Shown here: piece by piece, positions 7,385 through 15,128 of the stretch
Layout: every line of letters begins with the position of its first letter
Position numbering within the stretch: position 1 is the first letter of the stretch
NCBI GenBank assembly: GCA_030141605.1
Contig: JAQGDQ010002446.1
Location: forward strand, 1-31,620
Length of the DNA: 31,620 nt
Reading direction: 5' to 3'
DNA from: Tubiluchus corallicola
Lineage: Eukaryota; Priapulida; Priapulimorpha; Priapulimorphida; Tubiluchidae
The notes under the pieces: model-generated
Databases searched by the model: none
What the model was told of the DNA's origin: nothing
Seen by the model: the letters and a program-made list of their open reading frames with translations, nothing else
Translations under genes and position numbers: made by a program

Positions 7385-9967
7385 ATGTGGCGATACTTAT
7401 TTTTCTTACTCATTATCACTCAATCCTGTAATTTTAATAGGAACTCAGAAGTTTCTTATACTGGAAAAACAATTTACAATAGGGAACGACAAACGCCCAC
7501 CCCTATCAACAACAAAAAAATAAGTATCAACCCACCAGCACTGTTGTTCCCTCCCTCAACAGCCAAAGGTGTAAAGTACAAGATAAAACTATCATCATCA
7601 AAATCTTTTGACAAAGACCTAATAGAAAGTACCACCTTTGATTGGGCTATGTATAGCCCTCACAAACCTTTGAAGGAAGGAAAATGGTTTTGGCAGTATT
7701 GTGAAATTGTTGAAAATACAGAGAAATGGTCAGAAATATATGACTTCTCCATACCTTCCAATGCTATAAAAGTAGAAACACCTACCATAGCAGAAATGCT
7801 TGACTTAGCTCCCCTTTCTCACCCCAGAATTTTAGTAATGAAAGACAAAATAGAGACTTTCAGAAAGCAAGCCAAAGATAGACCTGATGCAAAAATCATT
7901 ATGAAAAAAGCCAATAAATACCTCAATGCCCCACTAGCAGCTAGGAAACCAACACGCCCTAGAGACATTACTGATATCACCGATGAGTGGAAACTTAAAG
8001 TAATGTACACCTTTATGTATCATAGTTATGGAAAAAACCTCCAAGAACCTGTAGAGAATCTATGTCTTGCCTTTCTAATAACAGGAGAAGAAAAATACAT
8101 CAAGGCAGCTATTAGGCATGGTATGTATGTTACCACTTTTGACATTGATGATATATATACACGCGACGACTTCAACAGTGGTGCATCTATGCTAACTATG
8201 GCAATGTTGTACGATACTGGTTACGATTTTTTAACAGAGAAGCAAAAAGAAACGTTAAAAAAACATATTGCCATTAGAGGCAATAACTTCTATAAACATT
8301 TAGCAAATAGATTTGAGGTAAGAACAATGGACAATCACGTTTGGCAGATAACCTTACGTCAATTTACTTTTACAGCAATGGCTATGCTACACGAGATACC
8401 CGAAGCAGAGAAATGGTTGTCGTACGCCTATGAAGCTTGGATATGTAGAGTGCCTGTTTTAGCAGGTACTGATGGCGGTTGGCATAATGGAAATAGTTAT
8501 TTTAGAGTAAATTTTGAAACACTCATCTACATACCCTTGCTTTATAAAGAAACATTAGGTATCAATCTAATGAATCACAAATGGTATGAAAATTTAGCCT
8601 ATTATTTATTCTATTCACACCCTTTAAACTCTTACAGCACTGGGTTTGGAGATGGATATGAGAAGCTATATTCGCCTCAAATAACTTGGATAGCATTTGC
8701 CGACGTGCTTTCTAGAGAGCTAAAAAATCCATACACTACGTGGTACGTCAACCAATTTTTAAATAGTAAAGAAGATGAATTGTATAAAGACAAAAAATTT
8801 TCTCTATATCGTTTAAAGTCAGAAATTGGCAGAAAAAGTTTGACTGAAAAATCACCCAAAAACTTGCCACAAGCAAGGCTAATGAAAGACATTGGAGTGG
8901 CTGTAATACATAATAACCTTACCCACACGCCTGACAATTTGATGTTTTCTTTTCGCTCAAGCCCATTTGGTGCAACAGGACACGCACACGCCAACCAAAA
9001 CTCTTTTACCATTTCATACGCTGGCCAACACTTATTTGGAAATAGTGGCTATTACACTATGTTTAGCGACCCACACAACCTATTGCATTATAGAAATTCT
9101 AGGGGGAGCAATACCATACTGATAGACAGTCTGTCTCAACAGATAGGAGAAGAGGGTTACGGTATGATATTACGCTTTATGAACACCCCACAGCTGGCTT
9201 ATTGTATGGGAGATGCATCTAATGCTTATGGCAATTTAGAAAGTGGTTTTTGGATTGATAGGTTCAATAAAGAAAATTTGAATATCAATGAGAAAAACGG
9301 TTTTGGAGAAAATCGCATGAAGCGTTTTCGCAGACATACAGTATTTATTAGACCAAATGCTATTGTAATGTATGATGAGCTAGAGGCAACAAAACCTGTG
9401 AGTTGGACGTGGCAACTACATAGCCGCAACATCATTTCTGATAAGGAAAGTATCGATGCCACAAGGTTTTATTGTGAAAATGATTTTGCAAAAAGCAATG
9501 TTTATGTGCTGGCTTCATCCCCTGTATCTCACACTATTACTGACAATTTTTCTTCTCCTGCTTTGAATTGGAGGAAAAAAACTGATAGCAAAGGAAATAT
9601 AATTGTTTATAAAAAGAATTGGCACGCTGGTGTTACTTCTGAAAAAAAGACAGAAAAAATAAGGTTTTTAGCAGTATTTACAATAGATGACACAGAAATA
9701 GAAGAACTAAAAATAGATAAAACTACGAATATTGTATCTTTCTCCAACTGGAAAATAACTGCTGAAATGGATGCAGAAAAAGAACCTAAGCTACTGGTCG
9801 AGAATGCTACTAATGATGCATGTTTTGGATACAATATATCTAATGTTGAAGTAGGCGACAAAACCTATAAAACAAAATATACCAAAAGTTCCTTTATTGT
9901 TGACTTAACTGAGAAAGACAGTCCATTTATTGAGGTAATTGATGAATTACCTGATATTTTGAAATAA
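7385..9967 (+). CDS. DUF4962 / heparinase II-III superfamily polysaccharide lyase, lipoprotein
   Basis: An 860-residue predicted lipoprotein (signal ending Thr-Gln-Ser-Cys, Cys15). Residues about 45-125 look like a fibronectin-type beta domain, followed by SHPRIL (145-150), a start typical of DUF4962/heparinase II toroids. The helical toroid spans about 150-460 and the heparinase II/III beta-sandwich follows. Residues matching the heparinase II catalytic set by position are His318 (DNHVWQITLRQ), Tyr372 (GGWHNGNSYFRVNF) and His533/His535 (GATGHAHANQNSF). It is therefore probably an active lyase, but the sequence does not fix the substrate: PL21-like heparin activity or a PL33-like hyaluronan/chondroitin activity are both possible. 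It is the last gene of operon 1, 7 nt after the PL8 gene. Confidence 0.82.
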   Translation: MWRYLFFLLIITQSCNFNRNSEVSYTGKTIYNRERQTPTPINNKKISINPPALLFPPSTAKGVKYKIKLSSSKSFDKDLIESTTFDWAMYSPHKPLKEGKWFWQYCEIVENTEKWSEIYDFSIPSNAIKVETPTIAEMLDLAPLSHPRILVMKDKIETFRKQAKDRPDAKIIMKKANKYLNAPLAARKPTRPRDITDITDEWKLKVMYTFMYHSYGKNLQEPVENLCLAFLITGEEKYIKAAIRHGMYVTTFDIDDIYTRDDFNSGASMLTMAMLYDTGYDFLTEKQKETLKKHIAIRGNNFYKHLANRFEVRTMDNHVWQITLRQFTFTAMAMLHEIPEAEKWLSYAYEAWICRVPVLAGTDGGWHNGNSYFRVNFETLIYIPLLYKETLGINLMNHKWYENLAYYLFYSHPLNSYSTGFGDGYEKLYSPQITWIAFADVLSRELKNPYTTWYVNQFLNSKEDELYKDKKFSLYRLKSEIGRKSLTEKSPKNLPQARLMKDIGVAVIHNNLTHTPDNLMFSFRSSPFGATGHAHANQNSFTISYAGQHLFGNSGYYTMFSDPHNLLHYRNSRGSNTILIDSLSQQIGEEGYGMILRFMNTPQLAYCMGDASNAYGNLESGFWIDRFNKENLNINEKNGFGENRMKRFRRHTVFIRPNAIVMYDELEATKPVSWTWQLHSRNIISDKESIDATRFYCENDFAKSNVYVLASSPVSHTITDNFSSPALNWRKKTDSKGNIIVYKKNWHAGVTSEKKTEKIRFLAVFTIDDTEIEELKIDKTTNIVSFSNWKITAEMDAEKEPKLLVENATNDACFGYNISNVEVGDKTYKTKYTKSSFIVDLTEKDSPFIEVIDELPDILK

Positions 9968-9978
9968 ATATAACAGGA

Positions 9979-10010
9979 TTAAGGACAGTTTCTGTTTTCT
10001 TAGTTCTTAA
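9979..10010 (+). terminator. Weak inverted repeat after operon 1
   Basis: TTAAGGAC (9979-9986) and GTTCTTAA (10003-10010) can pair with one G-U, around a 16-nt loop, shortly after the last operon gene ends at 9967. There is no long U tract after it, so termination is only a possibility. The rest of the gap to 10256 holds one promoter element and nothing else I recognise. Confidence 0.2.
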
Positions 10011-10219
10011 CAAGAGAAAGATTTGCCACATATTATTCTAATTATATTAACTTGTGCTGTATAAAATAAGGAATAACAACGTTTATAAAAAACAAAAAAA
10101 ATGAAGTGTAAATTTATATATAATCACCAAGATTAATATATAGAAACTAAGAGTTGAAAGATAAGAACTGAAAATAACTTTACTTTTAGTTCTACAACCC
10201 TTAACTTCTAAAATTATGT

Positions 10220-10227
10220 TACATTTG
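10220..10227 (+). promoter_or_regulatory. Candidate -7 promoter element that decides the start of the next gene
   Basis: TACATTTG matches TAnnTTTG exactly. Transcription would begin near 10233. The longest reading frame begins with TTG at 10236, almost on the transcription start, so the in-frame ATG at 10257 is the better start, with a leader of about 24 nt. Confidence 0.5.
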
Positions 10228-10256
10228 CAGTAATATTGAAAACAGCATTTTGTTTT

Positions 10257-11132
10257 ATGAAGGGAGGTTTTTTTTCCATAATTGCTTTACTATTACCAGC
10301 TAATATTGTTTTTTCGCAAGAAATAGATAGTATTTCTTCTAATACAGATGATAAGGAAGTATGGTTTGTGGATAAGATTGAGTCTATTAGAAAAAAACCT
10401 ACAGGGAAAGATTTAAGAACGCTCACCATAGAGCCTAAGAATATGATTACCTTCAACCTACAAGTACCTTCTAATATATCAGTAGGATTTGAGAAACGCT
10501 TTATAAGATTTTTGTCTGTTCATTCCAATTTAGGATTTACTGGTTTGGGATACAAATCATTAGCTCTTGGTATGTCGTTAGACGATAGTCCAGAACTAAA
10601 TTTTACTCAAGATAATGGTAGAACAGGTAGTTTTTGGGAGATAGGTACGGGCTTACATTATAAAAGGTTTTACGGGGGTATTAGTTTTCAGAAAATTAAT
10701 ATGACAGTACGCTCTACGGTAGATAATTTTTTAACTACCTACGTTGATGACCAAGAGTTAATAGACGAAAAAAAGGATGAGTTTAGATTGCTCCAATCTA
10801 CTGGAGATGTAGAAGTAACATACGACGATTACGTAAAAAATTCGCAAGAAGAGTATATCTATAAACCTAATTATATTGGTTTTTATATTGGACGAAATTT
10901 TTCTGTTTTTAAACCTCAATATGGTGTTAATGTAGAACTTGGTTATAGCCAAGTTGTCAGGACTAAGGTAGTGAGGTTAGACAACCAATTTGCTCCCACA
11001 TTGGAGGATGCTTTTATGCAAGGAGAATTAGAAAATAGAGTTATTTCAAGTATAAATAATACATTGGAAGGCGCCCATTATTTCTCTGTCAAAATAAGTT
11101 TTGCTATTAAATGGGGAGTATTTAATAAGTAG
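10257..11132 (+). CDS. Predicted outer-membrane beta-barrel-like protein of unknown function
   Basis: I do not recognise a named family. From the ATG at 10257 the 291-residue product starts with a good signal peptide (Met-Lys-Gly-Gly, hydrophobic run, cleavage near Phe-Ser-Gln). The frame is open upstream to a TTG at 10236, but promoter position favours the ATG. The mature protein alternates polar and hydrophobic residues with many Gly and aromatics (VPSNISVGFEKRFIRF, IGTGLHYKRFYGGISF, YIGFYIGRNFSVF) and ends in strands with a final Phe (YFSVKISFAIKWGVF), as in outer-membrane barrels. A charged insert near the middle (DDQELIDEKKDEFRLL) could be an extracellular loop. It has its own promoter and stands apart from operon 1, so a role in GAG use is not established. 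Confidence 0.6.
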   Translation: MKGGFFSIIALLLPANIVFSQEIDSISSNTDDKEVWFVDKIESIRKKPTGKDLRTLTIEPKNMITFNLQVPSNISVGFEKRFIRFLSVHSNLGFTGLGYKSLALGMSLDDSPELNFTQDNGRTGSFWEIGTGLHYKRFYGGISFQKINMTVRSTVDNFLTTYVDDQELIDEKKDEFRLLQSTGDVEVTYDDYVKNSQEEYIYKPNYIGFYIGRNFSVFKPQYGVNVELGYSQVVRTKVVRLDNQFAPTLEDAFMQGELENRVISSINNTLEGAHYFSVKISFAIKWGVFNK

Positions 11133-11227
11133 CAATATATATATAAACAAACAATCCTAGCATTTTTAGTATACTGGGGTTTAAGGTAGTATTATTAGTT
11201 TCACACTTTAAATCAACAGTAATTTTT

Positions 11228-11262
11228 GTTTTGTCAAAACTTTTCCAAGCACCAGTTGGTGC
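11228..11262. repeat. Two adjacent short palindromes between convergent genes
   Basis: GTTTTG-T-CAAAAC at 11228-11240 is a perfect 6+1+6 inverted repeat followed by TTTT on the plus strand. GCACCA-GT-TGGTGC at 11249-11262 is a perfect 6+2+6 repeat. They lie downstream of both the barrel-like gene and the Lrp/AsnC gene, so a weak terminator for the plus-strand gene is the simplest reading. Function is unproven. Confidence 0.3.
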
Positions 11263-11355
11263 ATCTGTGAAAAATGCAAACCTATTAATAATGCTTTTTT
11301 TCACAACTTATCTTTTTTATTTTAGTTTTTTTGTTCCCTTTGCGAGAGAAAATAA

Positions 11356-11802
11356 TTACAAAACAATTATCTTTTTTTGAAAAGCTTCTGATAGGGATAT
11401 GATAGTTTCGGTACGTTCTATTCCCTTAACGTTTTGTATTTGGGTTAAGATATTTCGCAGGCTGCTATTGTCTTTACATTGTACTTTTAAGAATAGGGAA
11501 TATTGCCCAGTAGTGAAGAAGCATTGCACAATTTCCTCTATTGTTTTCAACTCATCCACTACCTTTTCATATAATTTTCCCTTTTCTAAAAACACTCCTA
11601 TAAAAGCAGTGGTAGTGATACCAAGAGCTAATGGATTGAGATTGATAGTAGATCCCGTAATAACACCTTTTTTTTCAAGTTTGGCAATTCTCTGATGCAC
11701 TGCTGATACTGATATGTTGCATTGTTGAGAGATTTTGTTGTAAGGCATCTTAGCATTGGTGACGAGTAATTGTAATATTTTCTTGTCTGTATTGTCTAAC
11801 AT
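11356..11802 (-). CDS. Lrp/AsnC family transcriptional regulator
   Basis: A 148-residue regulator of standard family length. Residues 3-50 form the N-terminal winged helix-turn-helix (DNTDKKILQLL...ISVSAVHQRIAKLEKKGVI). The rest is the RAM effector-binding and oligomerisation domain, with the usual FIGVFLEKG strand, a YSLFLKVQCKD strand and a closing RTETIISLSEAF segment. It is divergent from an asparagine synthetase gene with a 170-bp intergenic region, the arrangement expected of an AsnC-like local regulator that responds to an amino acid, probably asparagine or leucine. That target assignment is inferred from position. I found no exact TAnnTTTG element upstream of this gene. Confidence 0.88.
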   Translation of the reverse strand: MLDNTDKKILQLLVTNAKMPYNKISQQCNISVSAVHQRIAKLEKKGVITGSTINLNPLALGITTTAFIGVFLEKGKLYEKVVDELKTIEEIVQCFFTTGQYSLFLKVQCKDNSSLRNILTQIQNVKGIERTETIISLSEAFQKKIIVL

Positions 11803-11884
11803 AAGTATAAAATTATAGATAATTATTCCTTTTGCAGCCCAACTTAGGTATTAAAACTACAAATCAACCAGATTGAAAATCGTA

Positions 11885-11929
11885 TTGCAAAAAACGAATA
11901 AAAATAAAAAATATTTCGTATATTTGCAA
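11885..11929. promoter_or_regulatory. asnB promoter with imperfect inverted repeat, candidate AsnC/Lrp operator
   Basis: The left arm at 11885-11900 (TTGCAAAAAACGAATA) and the right arm at 11912-11929 (TATTTCGTATATTTGCAA) form an imperfect inverted repeat with an 11-base centre; both ends carry TTGCAA and both inner parts carry a CGAATA/TATTTCG-type block. The right arm contains TATATTTG (11919-11926), an exact -7 element for the asnB gene that starts at 11973. A regulator bound here would cover the promoter, and the divergent gene encodes an Lrp/AsnC protein. The operator role is inference. Confidence 0.45.
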
Positions 11930-11972
11930 AATAAATAGAAATTTTTCAACAAATAAAGCATTTTATAATATT

Positions 11973-13556
11973 ATGTGTTCAGTATTTACCCATATAGGTA
12001 ATAGTTTTAAGTTTGACGAGTTACAGCCCTATTTTGATAGAATACAACTACGAGGTCCTGACGATACGGAGGTGGAAAAGGTGAAAGAAGGACTTACATT
12101 TGGCTTTCATAGGTTGGCCATCAATGGCTTGGATGATATAAGCAATCAACCAATTAAGCTGGATAACTTGTGGCTTACCTGCAATGGTGAGATATACAAC
12201 TACAAAGAACAAGTGAAGGAAAACAACTTTGACTATCAAACACATAGCGATTGCGAGGTAATACTACACTTATACAAAAAATACGGAATTGAGAAAACCT
12301 TAGATAAGCTAGACGGGGAGTTTGCTTTTATTCTGTATGATGGTGATAAAGATAAAATATTTGCTGCACGCGACCATCTTGGAGTACGTCCGTTGTATTA
12401 CGGAAAGTGTAAAAACAAAGATGATTTTTTCTTTGCAAGCGAAGCCAAATCTTTAGTATTCTGCGATTATATATCACAGTTCCCAACAGGCAATTGGTGG
12501 TCTGACGATAAACGAGACACGTTTAACCGCTACTTTCATTTTGAATTTGAATACAATAATGATACAGAAGAAAAAATATGTGCTAACATTAGAAATATAT
12601 TAACAGATGCGGTAAAGAAACGCTTAATGTCAGACAGAGAAGTAGGCTGTTTATTGAGTGGTGGTTTAGATTCTAGTTTGATTTGTGCTATTACTGCCAA
12701 GTTATTTGATAATCCGCACAACTTGAAAACCTTTGCCATAGGTTTGGAAGGGTCACCTGATATAGAAAAAGCACAACAAGTGGCAGATCATATTGGGTCG
12801 CATCACCATAGTGTGGTATTTACTGAGAAACAATTTTTAGATGCTATAGAAAAGGTGATATACACATTAGGGTCTTTTGATGTTACTACTGTACGTGCAT
12901 CTGTAGGACATTATCTTATATCTCACTGGGTAAGGGAAAACTCCGAAGTGAAAGTGCTACTTTCTGGTGAAACGTCTGACGAATATGGCAGTTACTTATA
13001 TTTTCATAATGCACCAAGTGAAGAGGCTTTTCAAAAGGAGGCCACTCGCTTGTTGATGGATATTCATTACTTCGATATGAAAAGAGGTGATAGGTGTATA
13101 TCATCAGCTGGATTAGAATCAAGAGTGCCATTTAGCGACAAACATTACTTACGGTATTATATGAGTATTCCACCGAAGTATAGAATGTTTGACGAAACAC
13201 GAATGGAAAAATATCTACTACGCAAAGCCTTTGACGATGGGAAACTACTACCTGATGATGTGTTATGGAGACGTAAAAATGGTTTTTCAGATTCTGTAAG
13301 TCATAAAGGTCGTTCTTGGTCAGTGATTATACAGGAATATATAGATACGCTGATAACAGACGAAGAATTTGCAAAAAATAAAGGGAAATACACTCATTGT
13401 CCTCCTTTGATTAAGGAAGGCTATTATTACAGAAAGACATTTGAAAAGTATTATGGGAAACATAGCAATCTTACTCCTTACCAGTGGTTGCCCAAGTGGA
13501 GTGGCAATGTGCAAGACCCATCAGCGAGAGTACTGAATATCTATAAGGGGGATTAA
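11973..13556 (+). CDS. asnB: Asparagine synthetase, glutamine-hydrolysing
   Basis: Makes asparagine from aspartate, glutamine and ATP in the cytoplasm. The 527-residue product has an N-terminal Ntn-type glutaminase domain with nucleophile Cys2 (MCSVF, as in E. coli AsnB) and CNGEIYNY at 70-77. The synthetase domain has the PPi-loop SGGLDSS at 229-235, FDVTTVRAS at 302-310, and SGETSDEYGSYLYFH at 331-345. In E. coli the last segment reads SGEGSDEVFGGYLYFH, so here Gly is replaced by Thr and the loop is a residue shorter. The conserved Glu and Asp remain, so it is probably active. The C-terminus (KMEKYLLRKAF-like, then QDPSARVLNIY) follows the AsnB pattern but is shorter than E. coli AsnB (554 residues). 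It is divergent from an Lrp/AsnC gene and convergent with the sulfatase at 13624. Confidence 0.93.
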   Translation: MCSVFTHIGNSFKFDELQPYFDRIQLRGPDDTEVEKVKEGLTFGFHRLAINGLDDISNQPIKLDNLWLTCNGEIYNYKEQVKENNFDYQTHSDCEVILHLYKKYGIEKTLDKLDGEFAFILYDGDKDKIFAARDHLGVRPLYYGKCKNKDDFFFASEAKSLVFCDYISQFPTGNWWSDDKRDTFNRYFHFEFEYNNDTEEKICANIRNILTDAVKKRLMSDREVGCLLSGGLDSSLICAITAKLFDNPHNLKTFAIGLEGSPDIEKAQQVADHIGSHHHSVVFTEKQFLDAIEKVIYTLGSFDVTTVRASVGHYLISHWVRENSEVKVLLSGETSDEYGSYLYFHNAPSEEAFQKEATRLLMDIHYFDMKRGDRCISSAGLESRVPFSDKHYLRYYMSIPPKYRMFDETRMEKYLLRKAFDDGKLLPDDVLWRRKNGFSDSVSHKGRSWSVIIQEYIDTLITDEEFAKNKGKYTHCPPLIKEGYYYRKTFEKYYGKHSNLTPYQWLPKWSGNVQDPSARVLNIYKGD

Positions 13557-13623
13557 ATAGATAAACAATCAAATAAATTATAATTTTCAAAAATTTTATA
13601 GATTGCTATAATCAAATGCAGTA

Positions 13624-15072
13624 CTAATATTCATAGTCATTCCCATCCCTGCTAAGTTGACAGCTTTTATCCCAGTCTTCAAGCAATTTTATCATCCTGT
13701 GGTATTCTTGCGGGTATTCATTGGCTACGTTTGTTGTTTCTTGTGGATCTTTCAGAAGGTCGTAAAGTTCATATTCTTCAGAGTCATTATGCTTGAGCAA
13801 TTTAAATCTTTCTTCCACCCAAGCTATTTCATCTATATTTTTATATAGCCTTCTCCAACCAAATTGCATTGGTTTTTCTCTTTTTATCACCTCTCTCTTT
13901 ATTATTGGCATTATGCTTATTCCATCTATGGGACGTTTTTCTATTTCTTTAACTGTAATATTGAGTAAGTCCAAAATAGTTGGCAAATAATCTGCTGTAC
14001 CTGTCATTGTACTGATATTCTGTCCTGTTTTTATATGGCTAGGAAATTCGACAATGGCTGGAACTCTCAAACCTCCTTCAAATATTGTATGCTTATGTCC
14101 TCTATATTTTCCTGCTGATGCTATTCCTTTTTTTGTTAAACCTCCTGCTGGTCCATTATCACTACAAAAAAAGATTATCGTATTTTTTTCTATATTTAGT
14201 CTTCGTAGTTCTTCTCTTAACCTTCCTATTTGTTCATCCATTGCTGTGATACAACCGTAATAGTGTTGTTTTAGTTCTCCATACTGTTTATACATTGTTT
14301 TATATTTGGGTCCTGCCACAACTGGCTCGTGTGGTGTATGAAACCAAATACAGGTGAAAAATGGTTTCCTATCTTGCACTGCTTTTTCTATGAATGGTAT
14401 AGCTCTGTCCATTATTATTCTACTATCATCACCGCTTAGATTATCCGCAACTACTTTTCCGTTATGCACATATACAGAACCTTGCCAAGGTTGTCCTTCT
14501 GTACTTCCCCATCGATTCCACCCTTTTGGAGTTATTGTCGGATTCCAAGTAGGCACAGCACTTTTAGTGCAAAATGCTTCATCAAAGCCGTGGTGCCAAG
14601 GTGGCGAATAGTAGCCTCTATTACTAACCTCCTCTTCTGGTCTAACCCAACCAAGGTGCCATTTGCCAAAAAATCCCGTTGTATAGCCATATTTCTTTAA
14701 TATTTCAGGAATAGTTATCTCTCCTATTCTCATAGCATTAGTATGTGCTGCAAGAACTCCAAATCTGAATGGATGCCTCCCCGTTAAACAGCTTCCTCTG
14801 GTAGGTGAACATAATGGAGATGCTGCATAAAAACGATCGAATATAATACCGTTTTCTCCCATTTTATCTAACTCTGGTGTCTTTATTTCTTTGTTGCCAT
14901 TGAAAGCTACATCTCCATAGCCGAGGTCATCTGCCATAATAAGTATTACATTGTATTTGTTTATATCTTCATTATTGGGCAGCTCTTGTGCTTTAATTGT
15001 ATTACTTAGAAAGATAATATGTAAGAATGCTATTCTTACTATAATATTATTAATTAATGATTTTGTTTTCAT
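13624..15072 (-). CDS. Secreted S1-family sulfatase (arylsulfatase A-like)
   Basis: Predicted to remove sulfate esters from GAG fragments. The 482-residue product has a signal peptide (about residues 1-28, ending Lys-Ala-Gln) and no lipobox, so it is soluble in the periplasm or secreted. The metal-site start NVILIMADDLGYGD has Asp48 and Asp49. The sulfatase signature CSPTRGSCLTGRH begins at Cys88, which must be converted to formylglycine. GKWHLGW (136-142), HTPHEP (245-250) and CSDNGP with Asp305-Asn306 complete the active-site set. No maturase gene is in the window. It lies 56 nt downstream of the HTCS gene on the same strand. The exact S1 subfamily, and so the sulfate position removed, cannot be fixed by eye; a galactosamine- or arylsulfatase-like exo-enzyme is plausible. 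Confidence 0.9.
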   Translation of the reverse strand: MKTKSLINNIIVRIAFLHIIFLSNTIKAQELPNNEDINKYNVILIMADDLGYGDVAFNGNKEIKTPELDKMGENGIIFDRFYAASPLCSPTRGSCLTGRHPFRFGVLAAHTNAMRIGEITIPEILKKYGYTTGFFGKWHLGWVRPEEEVSNRGYYSPPWHHGFDEAFCTKSAVPTWNPTITPKGWNRWGSTEGQPWQGSVYVHNGKVVADNLSGDDSRIIMDRAIPFIEKAVQDRKPFFTCIWFHTPHEPVVAGPKYKTMYKQYGELKQHYYGCITAMDEQIGRLREELRRLNIEKNTIIFFCSDNGPAGGLTKKGIASAGKYRGHKHTIFEGGLRVPAIVEFPSHIKTGQNISTMTGTADYLPTILDLLNITVKEIEKRPIDGISIMPIIKREVIKREKPMQFGWRRLYKNIDEIAWVEERFKLLKHNDSEEYELYDLLKDPQETTNVANEYPQEYHRMIKLLEDWDKSCQLSRDGNDYEY

Positions 15073-15128
15073 ACTTCATTATTAAATTTATATTGACAGT
15101 TATAAGTTTACTTTTTCATTCTAAACTT

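Noticed and set aside
10236-10256. TTG start for the barrel-like protein
   Set aside because: It lies within a few bases of the expected transcription start set by TACATTTG at 10220-10227; the ATG at 10257 begins a good signal peptide.
11122-11304. A 60-codon minus-strand frame starting at GTG between the barrel-like gene and the Lrp/AsnC gene
   Set aside because: It has no recognisable domain, uses GTG, lacks an upstream TAnnTTTG element, overlaps the end of the barrel-like gene and is interrupted in function by two palindromes. It could be a real small gene, but nothing in the sequence supports that.
13557-13623. AT-rich stretch between convergent asnB and sulfatase genes, read as a bidirectional terminator
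   Set aside because: The arms around AATTTTCAAAAATTTT pair only imperfectly and are so AT-rich that a stable hairpin cannot be claimed by eye.
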